Source of the DNA: Labyrinthula sp. Ha
Lineage: Eukaryota > Sar > Bigyra > Labyrinthulida > Labyrinthulaceae
Direction: 5' to 3'
DNA length: 64,000 nt
NCBI GenBank assembly: GCA_015227615.1
Contig: JAALGZ010000034.1
Location: forward strand, 1-64,000
Positions within the stretch are counted from its first letter, which is position 1; every line of letters begins with the position of its first letter. The notes below the pieces were generated by a model. That model saw only the letters and a program-made list of their open reading frames with translations. It did no database searches and was not told where the DNA came from. This document shows positions 11,401 to 23,228 of the stretch, one piece after another. The translations under genes were made by a program, and so were the position numbers.

Positions 11401-12867
11401 TCAAAGTGATTAATCGCTCTGAACTTCCTGAAAATGCTTACGTTGGAAAATGCACGATGCTTGTGAAACAAAAACGCAATGGTAGTTTCAAAGCAAGATG
11501 TGTTTACAATGGAAGATCTCAGAAATTCAAAATTACACCTTACCGCAGTTCTCCTACCTTAGACTACAACAGTCTTGCAGTTGCACTAGCAGTTGCAGCT
11601 CGAAGACAGTTCCATTTTAACACTTTAGATGTTAGTACCGCATTCTTGTACGCGGATCTACCTGCTGGCACTACACTCTACTGTGAAATCCCTGATGGAC
11701 ATGAACTGAAACATGACAAGACTAAAGTAATGAAGATTGAGAAAGCGCTTTACGGTCTGAAGGAAAGTCCCAAGCTTTGGTTTGACAATGTTTCTGCTAA
11801 AATTCAAAAACTTGGACTCAAACAAGCAATCTTTGACGAGTGTGTCTTCTACAAGAAAGATTTAATTACTTTACTTTACGTTGATGATGTACTGATGCTC
11901 GGTACAAAACAAGAAATTACAAACTTCTCAAAACAGTTTGGGAAAACTTACAAAATTACACTAGGAACACTAGATCAGAAAACAGACTTCTTAGGAGTTA
12001 ACATTGAAAGAAAACCCAATGGAGACTACCAAATTGACCAAACCAAACACATTGAGAAAATTTTAGAAAAATTCAAGGATTTCAAGACTAAAGACAAATT
12101 TACACCATTACCTTCTACTTTCGCTGAGGCTGTTAAGAACAATTCCAATGCTAAAAGCATTAAATTTCCGTACAGAGAATTGCTTGGATCTTTAATTTAC
12201 TTACGGCTTACAAGATTTGATTTACTCTACGCGTTACATGCGCTTAGTCAACTTTCTGAACACGTGACAAATTTTGCAGTAAAACCAATTCTCACCACAT
12301 TAGGCTACATTAGTAGAACAAAACATTAAGAACGAATTTTTTACTCAGATCAATCAAAAGGTGAAATTACACTTCTTGCCTTTTGTGACGCTGAATGGGC
12401 CTCTAACACACTTAACAGAAAAAGTGTTAGTGGTAACTTCATTTACTTAGGTCAATCGCTCATTACTGGCAGAAGTTCAAGACAAAGGACAGTTGCTACC
12501 TCTGCTGCCGGAGCTGAGCTGATTGAAATTTACAAGACAGCAAAACATTTGCAAGGAATCTACGGATTGTGCATGGATTTAGATTGCAAAGTCAAGCTAC
12601 CTTCAGTGATTTTTACAGATTCACTTAGTTCAACTAAAACCTTAGAAAAGATAGTTTCTCCAGAGCAAAAACACATGAGTGTTGCAATTCATTTCTTAAA
12701 AGGACTCATTCGTTCAGGAAAACTAAAGGTGATTTTCATCAAACGCGAATTCAACATTGCTGATCTTCAAACGAAACAGAATCCAAGAGCTGAGTTTGAA
12801 AAACTTTGGAACATGACTCATTCAAGGATGAAGTGGCAGCATTTGAAGATCTAAAAAGACCGCATGG

Positions 12868-13167
12868 AGTCAGACACTAAGCAGTCGAGTGTACGACTCT
12901 CTCCATACTGACTGTTTACACTTTACATAGTTATAATACAATATTACATTACTGCACAATTGGTGCAACTTTACATAATACATTTTTACTAATACATAAG
13001 CACCGGAAACAACAGATCGTAAAACCTTAATATCTCAACAACTACTGCGAGTTAGAAAACGTTACTTATATCATTTTAAAGCTCTTTTTAAGTTCTTTCA
13101 GTTTATTTAATTTAATATACGTATCCTCATACATATATAGACGATACGGACAATTACTTGTCTAACT
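12868..13167 (+). repeat. 3' LTR of copia family A
   Basis: 300 bp, with about five substitutions from the 5' LTR and the same terminal bases. It follows a short purine-containing stretch that could serve as the polypurine tract. Confidence 0.93.
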
Positions 13168-14160
13168 TGTGTAACGAGAAGATTAAACTACTCTGCTAAT
13201 GGTTACTTCTTACTCATCTTGTACACTAATTTAATCTAAATTTTAATATTTTGATAAATATACAAGTCAATTGAATAAATTCTGGATGTAATTTTCCTTG
13301 AATTCTTTCAGAAAAAGGGACTGAAAACATCGAATTCTATTTGAAATTCTCAAATAAGGGTTGGAGTTTACAGTTTTTGTGCTAGCGTGTTGTAGTGTTC
13401 TAAAACAGCACTTATTTCTCTATACTGATTGTTACGTTTTTCTAGATTATCCTTCTTAAAAGAAAATAATCTTCTCGACTATTAGTTCAACTATAATGTT
13501 AATACCTATAGATTATAAAGACCCTTCTCGAGGCTTCCACCCAAACAGCTGAAAACAAAGTGGCCCAAGGACTAAGCTCCAAAATCTTCTGAACACGCAT
13601 ATGCTGAAAAGCCACACCTTCTGAAACCAAACTACTCTACATCAACTAACTAATCAACCCTTTTGTAACGGAGTCAACATAAAAAGCGCCAGGAGGTATT
13701 TATTAACCAAAATCCACTACATACCACAACAATCCATTCGAAAACTCTAGCCGAGAATCATTAGTCCCATCTTGAAAGCAGCCAGGAAGCTCTGACAATG
13801 TGAATGACGAGAAACTGGACTAAATTGCCTAAGCTGTGCTATTTTTTTTCTCCTTTGTTTTTGGATTACAGTTTGGGCAATCAGCAAACATTCACTAACG
13901 CAACAGAAATCATCCAATGAGTTCCACGATTCTTTTACCGGAACCAATCAACAAATGATTTTTGTAGAAGTAGGTAACCTGGCACTTATATCTCGGTTCT
14001 TGAGTAAGGTAAGCCAGTAGGCGCAGCTAATTCCTTAAATTTAAACTGAGAATACAAAAATATTCTATAGGTAGAGTTTAGGATATTGTTGCAACTAGAT
14101 TACTATTTGGGCAATTCTGGACAATCAAGTGTGAAACTTAAAGAATTTCGATTAGATAAG
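13168..14160. other. 1 kb without a recognised gene
   Basis: Only a 66-aa ORF (13747-13947, minus) without recognisable features. The right end holds the 5' leader and promoter region of the HIT gene. It contains no N-terminal part of the SANT-like gene truncated at 8103. Confidence 0.5.
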
Positions 14161-14616
14161 ATGGCTTCAAAAGGTATCTTTGAAAAAATAGTTGCTGGGG
14201 AAATCCCATCCCATAAACTGTTTTCAAATGACTTGGTTTATAGCTTTTTAGACATTAATCCTTTGGCATATGGACATGCTCTTGTTATTCCAAAGAGAAA
14301 GAGTGAATTTTTACACCAACTTACTCCAGAAGAAGGTGCAGCAATAGGAAGAGCTTTACCACTTGTCGCAAAAGCGTTGAAAGAAGTTACTGGAGTTGAA
14401 TATTATAACGTCTTGCAGAACAATGGAGGAATAGCTCACCAAGAAGTTCCCCATGTTCATTTTCACATTATTCCAAAACCAAGTGGAGATCAAGGGTTAA
14501 AGGTCGGTTGGCCAACTCTTCAAGGAGAAGATAAAGAAAGAATTAATATGGCTGAGTTGGCACAGAAAGTTCAAAGTGTTTTATCTGAGTATGAGACTAA
14601 TGAACCTAAAATTTAA
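14161..14616 (+). CDS. HIT-family nucleotide hydrolase (HINT-like)
   Basis: A 151-aa protein with the full histidine-triad motif HVHFHII at residues 98-104; the H-x-H-x-H residues bind and attack the alpha-phosphate of nucleotides. It also has the family N-terminal pattern IFEKIVAGEIPSHKL, FLDINPLAYGHALVIPKR, and NNGGIAHQEVPHVHFH. HINT proteins hydrolyse AMP-N-linked adducts such as adenosine phosphoramidates. The length is close to HINT1 plus a short C-terminal extension. I chose ATG 14161: the frame is open further upstream but has no earlier ATG, and the HIT domain starts right after 14161. The next gene (WD40) starts 35 bp downstream on the same strand. Confidence 0.93.
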   Translation: MASKGIFEKIVAGEIPSHKLFSNDLVYSFLDINPLAYGHALVIPKRKSEFLHQLTPEEGAAIGRALPLVAKALKEVTGVEYYNVLQNNGGIAHQEVPHVHFHIIPKPSGDQGLKVGWPTLQGEDKERINMAELAQKVQSVLSEYETNEPKI

Positions 14617-14650
14617 AACTTTATATTACTGTTTTCTATCGTTTAAATAT

Positions 14651-15629
14651 ATGAAAGAAAGTATTGAATACTTGAAAGGTCATATTGGACCTGTTTATCG
14701 TGGTATCTATTCAAGTATATTATTTATTAATTATATATTATAAAGGAGAAGGTGAGTTTGTTTTAACAGGTGGACACGATACAACAATACGTTTATGGAA
14801 TGTGAAGAAACCAACCAAACAACAAATATTTAAATTTTCTGATATTCACAACAAAGAAGTATTAGATATATATTTATCTAAAGGAAATAAAACTTTTGTT
14901 TCATGTGGCGGAGATATGTTTGTTAGTGTAGTTGATGTTGAGACTACAAAACGTATAAGAAAATTACACGGTCACCAACTTGGGATAAACTCAGTTAAAT
15001 TAGAACAAACTACAAACCTCTGTTTCACTTCCTCATCTGATGGAACTGCTTTAATATATGACTTGAGAGCAAGAGGAATGAGTAGTATAATATCAAGAAA
15101 TAAAAAGTTCTCTAACTCTGTTACTTGTGTTGAGTTTATACAAAATAGCTACAAACTTATTTATACAGATTTGAGTGGAACTCTTACAACTTTTGATATT
15201 AGGAAGACTTCAAAAACAATGCACAAGTTAGACTATGGACAAAGTATGTTATTTTGGATACGTCACTATGACGAGTTAGATAAAGTTTTATTAAGTGGAA
15301 CTTTAGCAGCTATTAAGGAAGAAACTCATACCAAAGCATTCAACTTATTAGTGGATATTGAACTAGGTCAAATAAATAGAACTTATGTATCTAAAGAAAA
15401 GATGGATAGTTCTAACTTTAAAAGAGTAATACCAGGAATAAAAAATACAAGTTTCTTTAGAGGGATTCAAACGGAAATTCAAGAAATAAACCTGGAGAAC
15501 ACTAGTGTAACAAGGAAATGTAAATTATTGTTTTACCCTTGTTCAGTAGAAACTAACTTGAATAACCAAAGTATACTGGTTACAGGAATAGGCAAAGAAA
15601 GCAACTGTGCAGTAATAAACAATGTTTAA
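14651..15629 (+). CDS. WD40-repeat protein, WDR83/Morg1-like, one intron
   Basis: Exon 1 is 14651-14702 and exon 2 is 14746-15629, with a 43-nt GT...AG intron between; joined they give 311 aa. Exon 1 encodes MKESIEYLKGHIGPVYRG, the start of a first WD repeat that exon 2 completes (GGHDTTIRLWN), which supports the splice. Further repeats end in DMFVSVVDV, DGTALIYDL and SGTLTTFDI. The EVLD...CGGD and KLHGH...VN order resembles WDR83 (Morg1), a beta-propeller scaffold linked to MAPK signalling and the spliceosome. Later blades are weakly conserved. Its stop codon overlaps that of the convergent bystin gene (shared TTAA at 15626-15629). Confidence 0.8.
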
Positions 15630-16998
15630 GTTTCCATTCTTGCACTGTTAGCATTACCAGCAACACTTAATTCTCGCCTAATTTCTTCTGTTATCTGGTG
15701 ATGTGAGTGTATCTTGATCACACTCTTTATACATTTCCTATTATCCTGTGATAAGTTTAGCTTATACCTCTGTACAAAAGCAAGAAGAGTTTGGTGCCAT
15801 ATCACAGGTAGTGTACCACTATCATTAGGATCCAACTTTACAAATTTTCCAAAATACTTTGCTAAAGCGTCTATAACCTTAAGAGGTAAAGAATATTTCT
15901 TATTCACCAAAACCTTAAGAAATATCAAACCTGGACCAAAACTAAACGTTAAAAAATATAAAAAAAATACTTTTGAATGCTCATTACTTGGGTTATTTTT
16001 ATCATGGCAGCTGCAGAATGTAGCATAGGTATACTTCTATTTTGTAAGATAGAAGCCATTACTACAGCCTCTCTAGCAGTTGTTGTCTGATCCAAGATTG
16101 CTGGTACTACAATACCTTTGAAAAAAGCAGCCGGCTTAAACAATGCCTTTTTTAGAGCGTTGTACAAGTGGAAGTTTAATTTCTTGTTTTCATGGATATC
16201 TTCTCTTATCCTTGGATACAAAATATTAGAAAAATATCTTTGCGCAGCTTTTTCACCCACATTACTTGTAAATAACCTTGTCAAAACAAATACAGATTGA
16301 GGTGAAAAGTCTTCAACTCTGGCAATGAACAATATTTCCTCCCAATTAGACAACTGAGGAATAACTTTGAGGGCTTTAGGCACTTTCCCTGATCTATATC
16401 TAGTCATTAGAACTCCCACTGCTTCATATACTTCAACCACTTTGGGGTTCAATTGAGATCCAGGACCGTCAAACTCTTTTTTTCTCTCTGCTTCTTTCTC
16501 GCGTAACTGCTGCTCAACAGCCTCAGCTAGGTTAAAAGTAACGCCACAAGAGGTTTTATTTTTCATGAAAAAATCTATAGCCTCTTGGTCTGTTGCACTA
16601 ATTTCTAGTTCATCTACTAGACTCTCGTTTCCAGCACCGTTATCCAGGGAAACTTCTGAAAACGAGTCTTCCAAGTCATTGTTCATAGATCCTGCATATG
16701 TCTTTCTAGGAGAGTAGATACTACCATTTTCATCTTCCATAATTTGCTCACTTGCTAAGTTGGCCATCTTTACTCTCATTCTCTCATCTCTCTTTGCTTC
16801 TCTGTTCTGGCCACTCAAAGTCTTTTTCTCGTTTACGCTTTTTTTTCGTGCTTCTTTGGACAACGTCTTCTTATCCCGTTTGCTTAATTTCTTCGCAAGA
16901 GTTTTCTTCACAAATTTATTAGAGTTTGATTCTAGAATTTGTTGAGCAAGTGGCTTTAATGCTCTTGGCTTTGTTATTGATCTATTTTTCTTTCCCAT
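15626..16998 (-). CDS. BYSL: Bystin (Enp1), 40S ribosome biogenesis factor
   Basis: Exon 1 is 16998-15971 and exon 2 is 15941-15626, with a 29-nt intron (15942-15970); together they give 447 aa. The N terminus is lysine-rich (about residues 1-75), followed by an acidic linker. The bystin domain starts near residue 190 (PKVVEVYEAVGVLMTRYRSG) and includes PKALKVIPQL.NWEEIL, FNLHLYNALKKALFKP-type helices, SIPMLHSAAAMIKI, and after the splice KKYSLP, VIWHQTLLAFVQRYK and EIRRELS. The splice restores the continuous family alignment. Bystin/Enp1 acts in the nucleolus and cytoplasm in pre-40S processing at the 20S pre-rRNA stage. The start codon lies 13 bp from a possible start of the divergent DeSI-like gene. 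Confidence 0.93.
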
Positions 16999-17011
16999 TT
17001 TTCAAACCACA

Positions 17012-17668
17012 ATGTTGGATTACCATGATTCAAGAACCATATCGAATCTACAATTGTTCCTGAAAATGGTCCAGGTGTATTTAAATATCTACAAGATTAA
17101 GAAAAAAGGATATATGAAATAGTAGTTTCATTAAATAAAATCAATTTAGCGTATGTATTGATGCATATCATACTGGAATTGTCTTTGGGGGAATAGGTGT
17201 ATGTTACTTTTTCATTTATATTTAGAATATTCCTTTTCGAACAACGGTGTGGAGAACCATACTCCTAAGCTGGTAAATGACTGTGATTTTATCCAACAAA
17301 TAGAGCTAGGAAGCACTAGAATTGTATTTTTTTCTCCTTTCTTATTTTAGGACAATGTTAGGAGAAAGATAAATGAACTGAAAGAAGACAAGTTTGGTCC
17401 AGGGCTATATGATCCTCTGAAACGAAATTGTAATCACTTCACTGATGCTGTTTCATTGGGTTTGTTTAATATAAAAAATCCTAGTTTTATTAACAGAGCA
17501 GCAAAATACGGTGCTAAGGTGGTCCGTGATGTTTCCGGTAAAAAGGCTAATGGTGAAGCCGACGGGAACCTTGAGGAAGAGGTGGTAGATGAAACTGCGT
17601 TAAAGGCAAAAAAGGAGAAACAGAGGCAGCTTTTACAAAAAGCTCGTGCAAATAAGTCACATAAATAG
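17012..17668 (+). CDS. DeSI/PPPDE-family isopeptidase, several tiny introns
   Basis: Proposed exons are 17012-17074, 17102-17121, 17150-17196, 17226-17323 and 17351-17668. The introns are 27, 28, 29 and 27 nt, all GT...AG, and the joined frame is 181 aa. The PPPDE fold carries a catalytic His and Cys: here DAYHTGIVFGG holds the His, IELGSTRI is the usual mid-domain landmark, and LKRNCNHFTDAVSLGLF holds the Cys, followed by INRAAKY. PPPDE/DeSI proteins remove SUMO or ubiquitin-like modifiers or act as thioesterases. The C terminus is a charged tail (KAKKEKQRQLLQKARANK). The last three exons are secure. The two N-terminal exons are tentative and do not show the usual VYDLS motif, so the true N terminus may differ. 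Confidence 0.8.
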
Positions 17669-20600
17669 AGGTTGTATTACGATTATATGTTTTTGTGAGT
17701 ATAGTGTGTTTTATTATTACATCAGCTTGCTGAAACTGGTACAGTTCTAAAGGATCATTCGCTAATGAAAGAGGGTCATTGTTTACATCATATACTTTTC
17801 TTTACGTAGAGAAAATAAGAATCACTGAAAATTTCTAATGATTCTTGAATCTTGAAACAAGGGATTAGTTCGCCGAAAGGAAGTTTTCGTACAAAATTTG
17901 TGCATTAAATAGTTTTCATGACAGGGTTGTGCCTAAGTAAATACAACTCCATTCAAGCTAACAAACTTTGATACTTCCATAAAAAAAAGTGAATAGAATT
18001 AACGATATGTTCATGGAAATAGAAAAACTTTTAGTTATCTCCAAAAATGTGGAGAGCCAATGCTCCTTAATTAGAGATTTAAGAAAATATACATCCTGCA
18101 CCAGAAAATATATCAACATATCTACCAAAGGGCGCCAAGCTGTCTAACCATGACTGAGAGCACTCAACGTTAACACAACAGGTATGAAGATACCTAGGTA
18201 CTGGTTCCGGAGCCACATTCAAGGAAAGAAACAGAAGGGCTAACTCAGCCCATTTTCCTAAACTGACGCACTTCCATCTCTAGTGGTTATAATAGATTAT
18301 TTGAGATGCAAATCTGTCTTACCATTTGAGGCTACTATTAACTATAGTAACAGTAAACTGTTTCATGTACATTCGTCCAAACTTCGTTTCAACTTTAATA
18401 TAACTAGGAGTTGCAACTATGTGCAAGACTTAGTTTGTTGATTATATATTTATTAGTTTCTAAACTCTTTCTCTCGCATTTATTATTTCTGATAGTTCCC
18501 ACAAATTTTTATTGTATTATAACAATTAATAACTAAACAAAAACTAGTTGCTCCAGGCCTCTCTGTGAATCAACTTACCACTATCAATCTGCTGGTCAAT
18601 AAAATGATTTGAATGAAATTAAACTTATAAAATTGTAATTGATAATCAGAAGAAAAGATATTTAGTTAATTTTTTTGAACTCCTCTCAAGTCGGAGGCCT
18701 AGGTCTATCCTATCTCTTGCATTTCTAGCAACGTTTACAGCACTTGTTATTTAAAACAACAATAATATGTAGCATTAATTTTATTTCGAACATGATAATA
18801 AGCCTTTATTCGTTTTGTATTCATTGCTGCAATAAATAATGGGTCTTAACTATCAACATGAGTTTTAGTGCTAAAGCTTAATGTGGAAATAAATCCTGTC
18901 AGAAAAGCTTAGGAATAACTTTCTAGTAACTCAAAAAAAAATATTCACATATATACAGCTATAGTATTAACGAACCTTTACGTGTGATTTCTAAAATTTC
19001 AGTAAAAAATGATCTTCATCAAACAAAATACCTTCAAATGTTGATAGTTATGCTAGTTTTTTTTTGCTGTTTGGTTGAGTATTCATTCTTGTGCTCCAGA
19101 AAGATGGTCAAAGAGAAAGAAAATGGTTGCTCGGTAGTTTGAATAAAGGAGTTAACATTGGTACTAGCGAAGGAGAGAGTAGTTGATTTTATCCAACTAA
19201 AGAATGAATGATTAAAATTGTAAATGGAACACAACATAACTGTCAGATACTTTAACAGAGTACAAAGACTTCAAGTAAAAAATCGAAAAAACGAATTTGG
19301 GTTTAATATGGCTACACCATAGTCTATAACCCTGCAGTGACTTTTCTGTGAAGTAGTTGCTGTTAGCTATTTATTACAAATACCAAGATTTTCGAAATTG
19401 AGCAATGTGGTTTTGTCTCGCATGTCTCGTCTCGGTAACATTGATTTACGACTATTGCGTAGTATGGCATTATTATTACTAGTGTAATTACAGAGTATTA
19501 ATTAAAAAAGTGTACAAAGACAAGAAGTATTTGATAAGTGAATTTTAAGCAATAACCAAATATTAAAGTAGTGTTTAACAAGAATTAAAGTATTAGCGAC
19601 AACGTGCTTACTATAAAGTCTGATTAAAGAGAAGTATTACAGATTAACTTTATTGTTGTTAAAAAAACAGAATCAATTTATCCGTCCTTAGCTACATTTA
19701 GCAAAGCACCTAGGTTTTGCTATTCCTATATTTTGGTGATAGTATCTCTAGAAGAGATTCGGTTATAAGTCCTGGATAGTTCTTATTACCAACGAAGTGA
19801 TGAAACAAAAGTAAACTAACTACTATATCAATCTAGTCTGAGCATCTGGTTGATTGGCTGCTGATCATTCTACGATTGTACTTTTTCTTATTTCCATTTC
19901 GTTTTTTTCTTGATCCCTTTTCAAGATTACTTAAATGCTAAACTCTCTTAGTGATTTTTTATTTCGTACTGTTGGATTATAACGCTGGCAGAAAATGTCA
20001 TAGTTACTGTCCAATCAGACTCAACGCTCTAATCAATAGAATCCCTCCTACATGACTCAACAATAAATTTAAATCATTATATCGATGCACTACCAGGTTA
20101 CTAAGAATCTTATTCTGAAAAGAGATATCAAAATGTCCAGGAAAGACAAGGGGTACGCCAGAAATATAACACGGAAGCTTTTGATCCAAGTGCCACAAAA
20201 TAACAAAGCAATCATAATAAGCAGTTATTGCTAACTCATTGTCCAACTGCCCAGCCATAAACTATTAGTTCCTTAGAGACAGATAGCAAGACTCATTTGG
20301 GTATGAACATGTTTAGGAGAAAATCTGCTACTGCAAACTGCCATTTAATCGTTCCTCAATTTTAGTTCTCGTAGGTTTCATGGTACTAGTGGTTTGAGGG
20401 CGGGGTTGAAAAAAATAGTTATAAACTAGCTAACTGTTTTTTATACCCTGTTTTGATTTCTTCTTTGGTATCATCAAACTCATAATATTAACCAACGGTT
20501 GTGGCTAGTCAATCGCCTCTGTAGGAAATGTACTTGCTTGGTTATTCTTAATTGTTTCGCCCCTATACCTAAGGTAGCCCCCAGTAACTTACCTAGTATC

Positions 20601-21695
20601 CTAATTTTGTTGCAGAGTGCTAGAAAGATATTCGTAGCTTTAACCGATCATGGAGTAGGTAATGTTTTTGCACTCTTGTTGCGCAGGGAAATAAGTTATC
20701 ATCATTGCACCTGACCTAGTAAGTGACCGAGAAATTGAAAAAAGTGCACTAGAAACAAAATCATTGAGTTCGTTTCTAAGTGACTGTGTAGATCAGGGCT
20801 AGAGCTTGATTCTCATTGACCCTAGTGTTCATACTTACAGAAATCAAATGTCTATTCTTGAGATTGAAAATATAGACTAAGTACCTGCGAAAAATGAAGA
20901 ATGGACGCCAGAACGTACACTTTAAGTGATTCCTTCTATTACAATATTTATTGGCTCCATAAAATTCGCAAACTGGATTAAGAAAACCTAGATGAACTAT
21001 AGTAATTGGCTATGCTCCATACATTACAATATACTCTAATGGTTTGTTAGGTTTTCGTAACTGTGTAGTGATGTACTGAGATGTCGAGCTTAGGAATCTC
21101 TACCTACTCACTGCTTACATTTTACTTTGTAATAAAGTAATTAAAAGTTACAGAGAGCTTGAAGGTGATTAATATAAGGTTTTTGGTAATTTATAATCAA
21201 AGAGAATACCTTATCATTAAAGTGTATTATTCGAGCAACGGCATACAGTTGAAAGCTATAAGAAAAAATTATTATAGCTTTGTTTGTGATATTTCCTAAA
21301 ATTTATGTATATTTAAATATACTTTTGCATACAAATAGTAAATTGACATGTTATTTCCTAGCTTACGTTCTTGAATTTTATTAGGAAAGGGGTATAGTTT
21401 GAAGAGATTTTTAAGGCTGAAAGTAGCAATACAAGTGATAAATAGGAACATGATACTTAAGTGAAGAGAAAACTAGCTCAAGTTGAAAGAAATATTCAAC
21501 TGTTTCTATCCTGTATAATACCTTATCAAAATACTTGGTAAGCTTGGGTAATTAACTTTGATTCTCCTTGAAAACCATAATAGGATTCTATCAGTAAAGA
21601 TTAAACTACCCAAAATCTTTTCTGGATGGCTATTTTAAGCAGGTTCCAAAATTAGGTTGAAAGTTTAAATTAAAAACAGTTCAAACTGCAGCAGA
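17669..21695. other. 4 kb without a recognised gene
   Basis: AT-rich, with only short scattered ORFs on both strands (for example 20004-20258 minus and 20499-20714 plus), none of which shows a known domain. I found no RNA gene, LTR or tandem repeat by eye. Confidence 0.5.
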
Positions 21696-23228
21696 ATGTA
21701 CCCAACAAAGAAAACTAAACCTCGTCCAAGTTTTACCTCAGTTCCTATTCCAAATGATAACCGAAGACATTTTGATGATTTTCCTTCAGATTTAAAGAAG
21801 AAAAAAAACGGTAAACGACTCCCCAAAGGCGATGCAGAAAGCTTATTTTCACAAACAAGCCTTCAAGTGTCCGATTCCCTAGTACGAAAAAAGCCTATAG
21901 TAATTTCACAAACAGTTAGTGTGTCTAAACCTTTTGGGAAAAGTTTTTTCAAAACAAATCCATATTGGGACTCTGGAACCTTAAACATGCTTGAACAGCA
22001 CTGGAGTTTTAGGTTCACTCCCAGTAAAACAACTAGAGATATGATCGACCTAAGAATAAAGTTTGAAGGACCAGGTCCAATATTTGAACTAGTTAGTGCT
22101 TCGATAAGCATTGGTCAAGAAGAAAAGTATAGCAGAAATATTGCTTCTCAAGTGAATGAGTCAACTGATAATTCTTTGAAGAATATATCTTTTGCAAGTA
22201 ACGCTACGACAGGTGCTAACTTACGTTTTACTGCTAATGAGGCAAGATTTGTAAGAGATTTTATAAAAATGAAAAGGTTGATAGAATATTCCAAAGAAGA
22301 ACTATTTTTCTCTATAACACTCAACACATCAAAAGAGTTTATGTTTGCTAGTATTAAGCAGGAAGCACATATATCAAAAGCTCTGCAGTCAAAGTTATTT
22401 CAAGTTACTCAACAAAGAAATAATTACCATAAATCTTTACAAAATATTCTTGTAAATGATAACGATGCAGCAAGGTTGACTGAAAAGTTTCCAACACAAC
22501 CTGAAATAAAACAGCAATATGAAAGTTTTAAGTTGACAGCAACTGCTTTCATTCAACTACGTGGACCTATTAATCTAGAGGATATAATAAATCTTCTAAA
22601 AGAAATATGTTTAGATATTTCTGAAACTGTGATTAAAGCACATATACGACAGTGTGAAGAAACATATGCTTTATTTTCTTCTGGAAACAGAAATTACTCT
22701 GAATTGAGCAAATCTGATAATAATCTTAGTCCTATTAGGAATAAAAGAGAAAATTTTAAACGGAGTACTTCAACTACGAAGACTAGATTTGATTTAACTA
22801 TTCCGTATCCAAGTCATCTACAACCAATGACAGCTACTTGGAGGGCACTGGTTAGGGGAACAACTGCAAAAGAGTTAAATCAGGTTGTGGAAAACAGAGG
22901 TGAAAGTGGTATTTTACATAGAGTACTAAATAAGCATCTTAGTAAATCTTTCTACTTAGTTGATAAACAAATTGAGCAACTTCAAAGTTTCGCAAACTTT
23001 GTTTGGGGACTAGAACGGTACAAGTTGGGTAATACTGGAGTTAAAGTTGATTGGGAACTCCTTGGACAGGTTGTTCACTTCGAAAGAGCGAGATGGAAAA
23101 GTATTTCAAGGAGAATGGGGGCAGGTACTGACTGTCTTGTTTGTTTACCGCCATTAGAAACTTTCACTGATGAAACTCATCCATTATCCGCAGGTTTGGT
23201 TCACAACTTAGGTGGACCACAAGTTTAA
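21696..23228 (+). CDS. Unrecognised 510-aa protein
   Basis: A long intact ORF from ATG to TAA with no sign of introns. Residues 1-45 are basic and Pro/Ser-rich (DLKKKKNGKRLPKG), like a flexible nuclear-protein N terminus. A folded region begins near residue 85 (NPYWDSGTLNMLEQHWSFRF). Residues 280-330 (FIQLRGPINLEDIINLLKEI...VIKAHI) have the helix spacing of a winged-helix or similar DNA-binding unit. The C-terminal 110 residues are Trp-rich and conserved-looking (ATWRALVRG, FVWGLERYK, VDWELLGQVVHFERARWKS). It may belong to the transcription or chromatin machinery, but no family can be named with confidence. Confidence 0.65.
   Translation: MYPTKKTKPRPSFTSVPIPNDNRRHFDDFPSDLKKKKNGKRLPKGDAESLFSQTSLQVSDSLVRKKPIVISQTVSVSKPFGKSFFKTNPYWDSGTLNMLEQHWSFRFTPSKTTRDMIDLRIKFEGPGPIFELVSASISIGQEEKYSRNIASQVNESTDNSLKNISFASNATTGANLRFTANEARFVRDFIKMKRLIEYSKEELFFSITLNTSKEFMFASIKQEAHISKALQSKLFQVTQQRNNYHKSLQNILVNDNDAARLTEKFPTQPEIKQQYESFKLTATAFIQLRGPINLEDIINLLKEICLDISETVIKAHIRQCEETYALFSSGNRNYSELSKSDNNLSPIRNKRENFKRSTSTTKTRFDLTIPYPSHLQPMTATWRALVRGTTAKELNQVVENRGESGILHRVLNKHLSKSFYLVDKQIEQLQSFANFVWGLERYKLGNTGVKVDWELLGQVVHFERARWKSISRRMGAGTDCLVCLPPLETFTDETHPLSAGLVHNLGGPQV

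Larger units (their letters stand above)
8104..13167 (+). mobile_element. Ty1/copia retrotransposon, family A, near full length
   Basis: Two 300-bp LTRs (8104-8403 and 12868-13167) flank one long coding region. The parts follow copia order: gag from about 8.41 kb with two zinc-knuckle-like Cys/His clusters near 9.31-9.42 kb; a protease-like segment near 9.56 kb; the pre-integrase Cys/His motif near 9.94-10.05 kb; integrase core about 10.1-10.6 kb; an acidic linker; reverse transcriptase about 11.3-12.1 kb with the YVDD box near 11.88 kb; RNase H about 12.36-12.85 kb. Integrase ahead of RT marks copia rather than Ty3. A putative primer-binding site starts with TGG at 8404. The LTRs differ at about 5 of 300 positions, so the insertion is fairly young. 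It looks almost whole, with about one break. The flanking 5-mers (ACAAC and TGTGT) do not match. Confidence 0.93.

Noticed and set aside
21696-23228. RNA polymerase III subunit RPC5 assignment
   Set aside because: A winged-helix-like stretch was suggestive, but I could not match RPC5 landmarks, so the protein is left unnamed.
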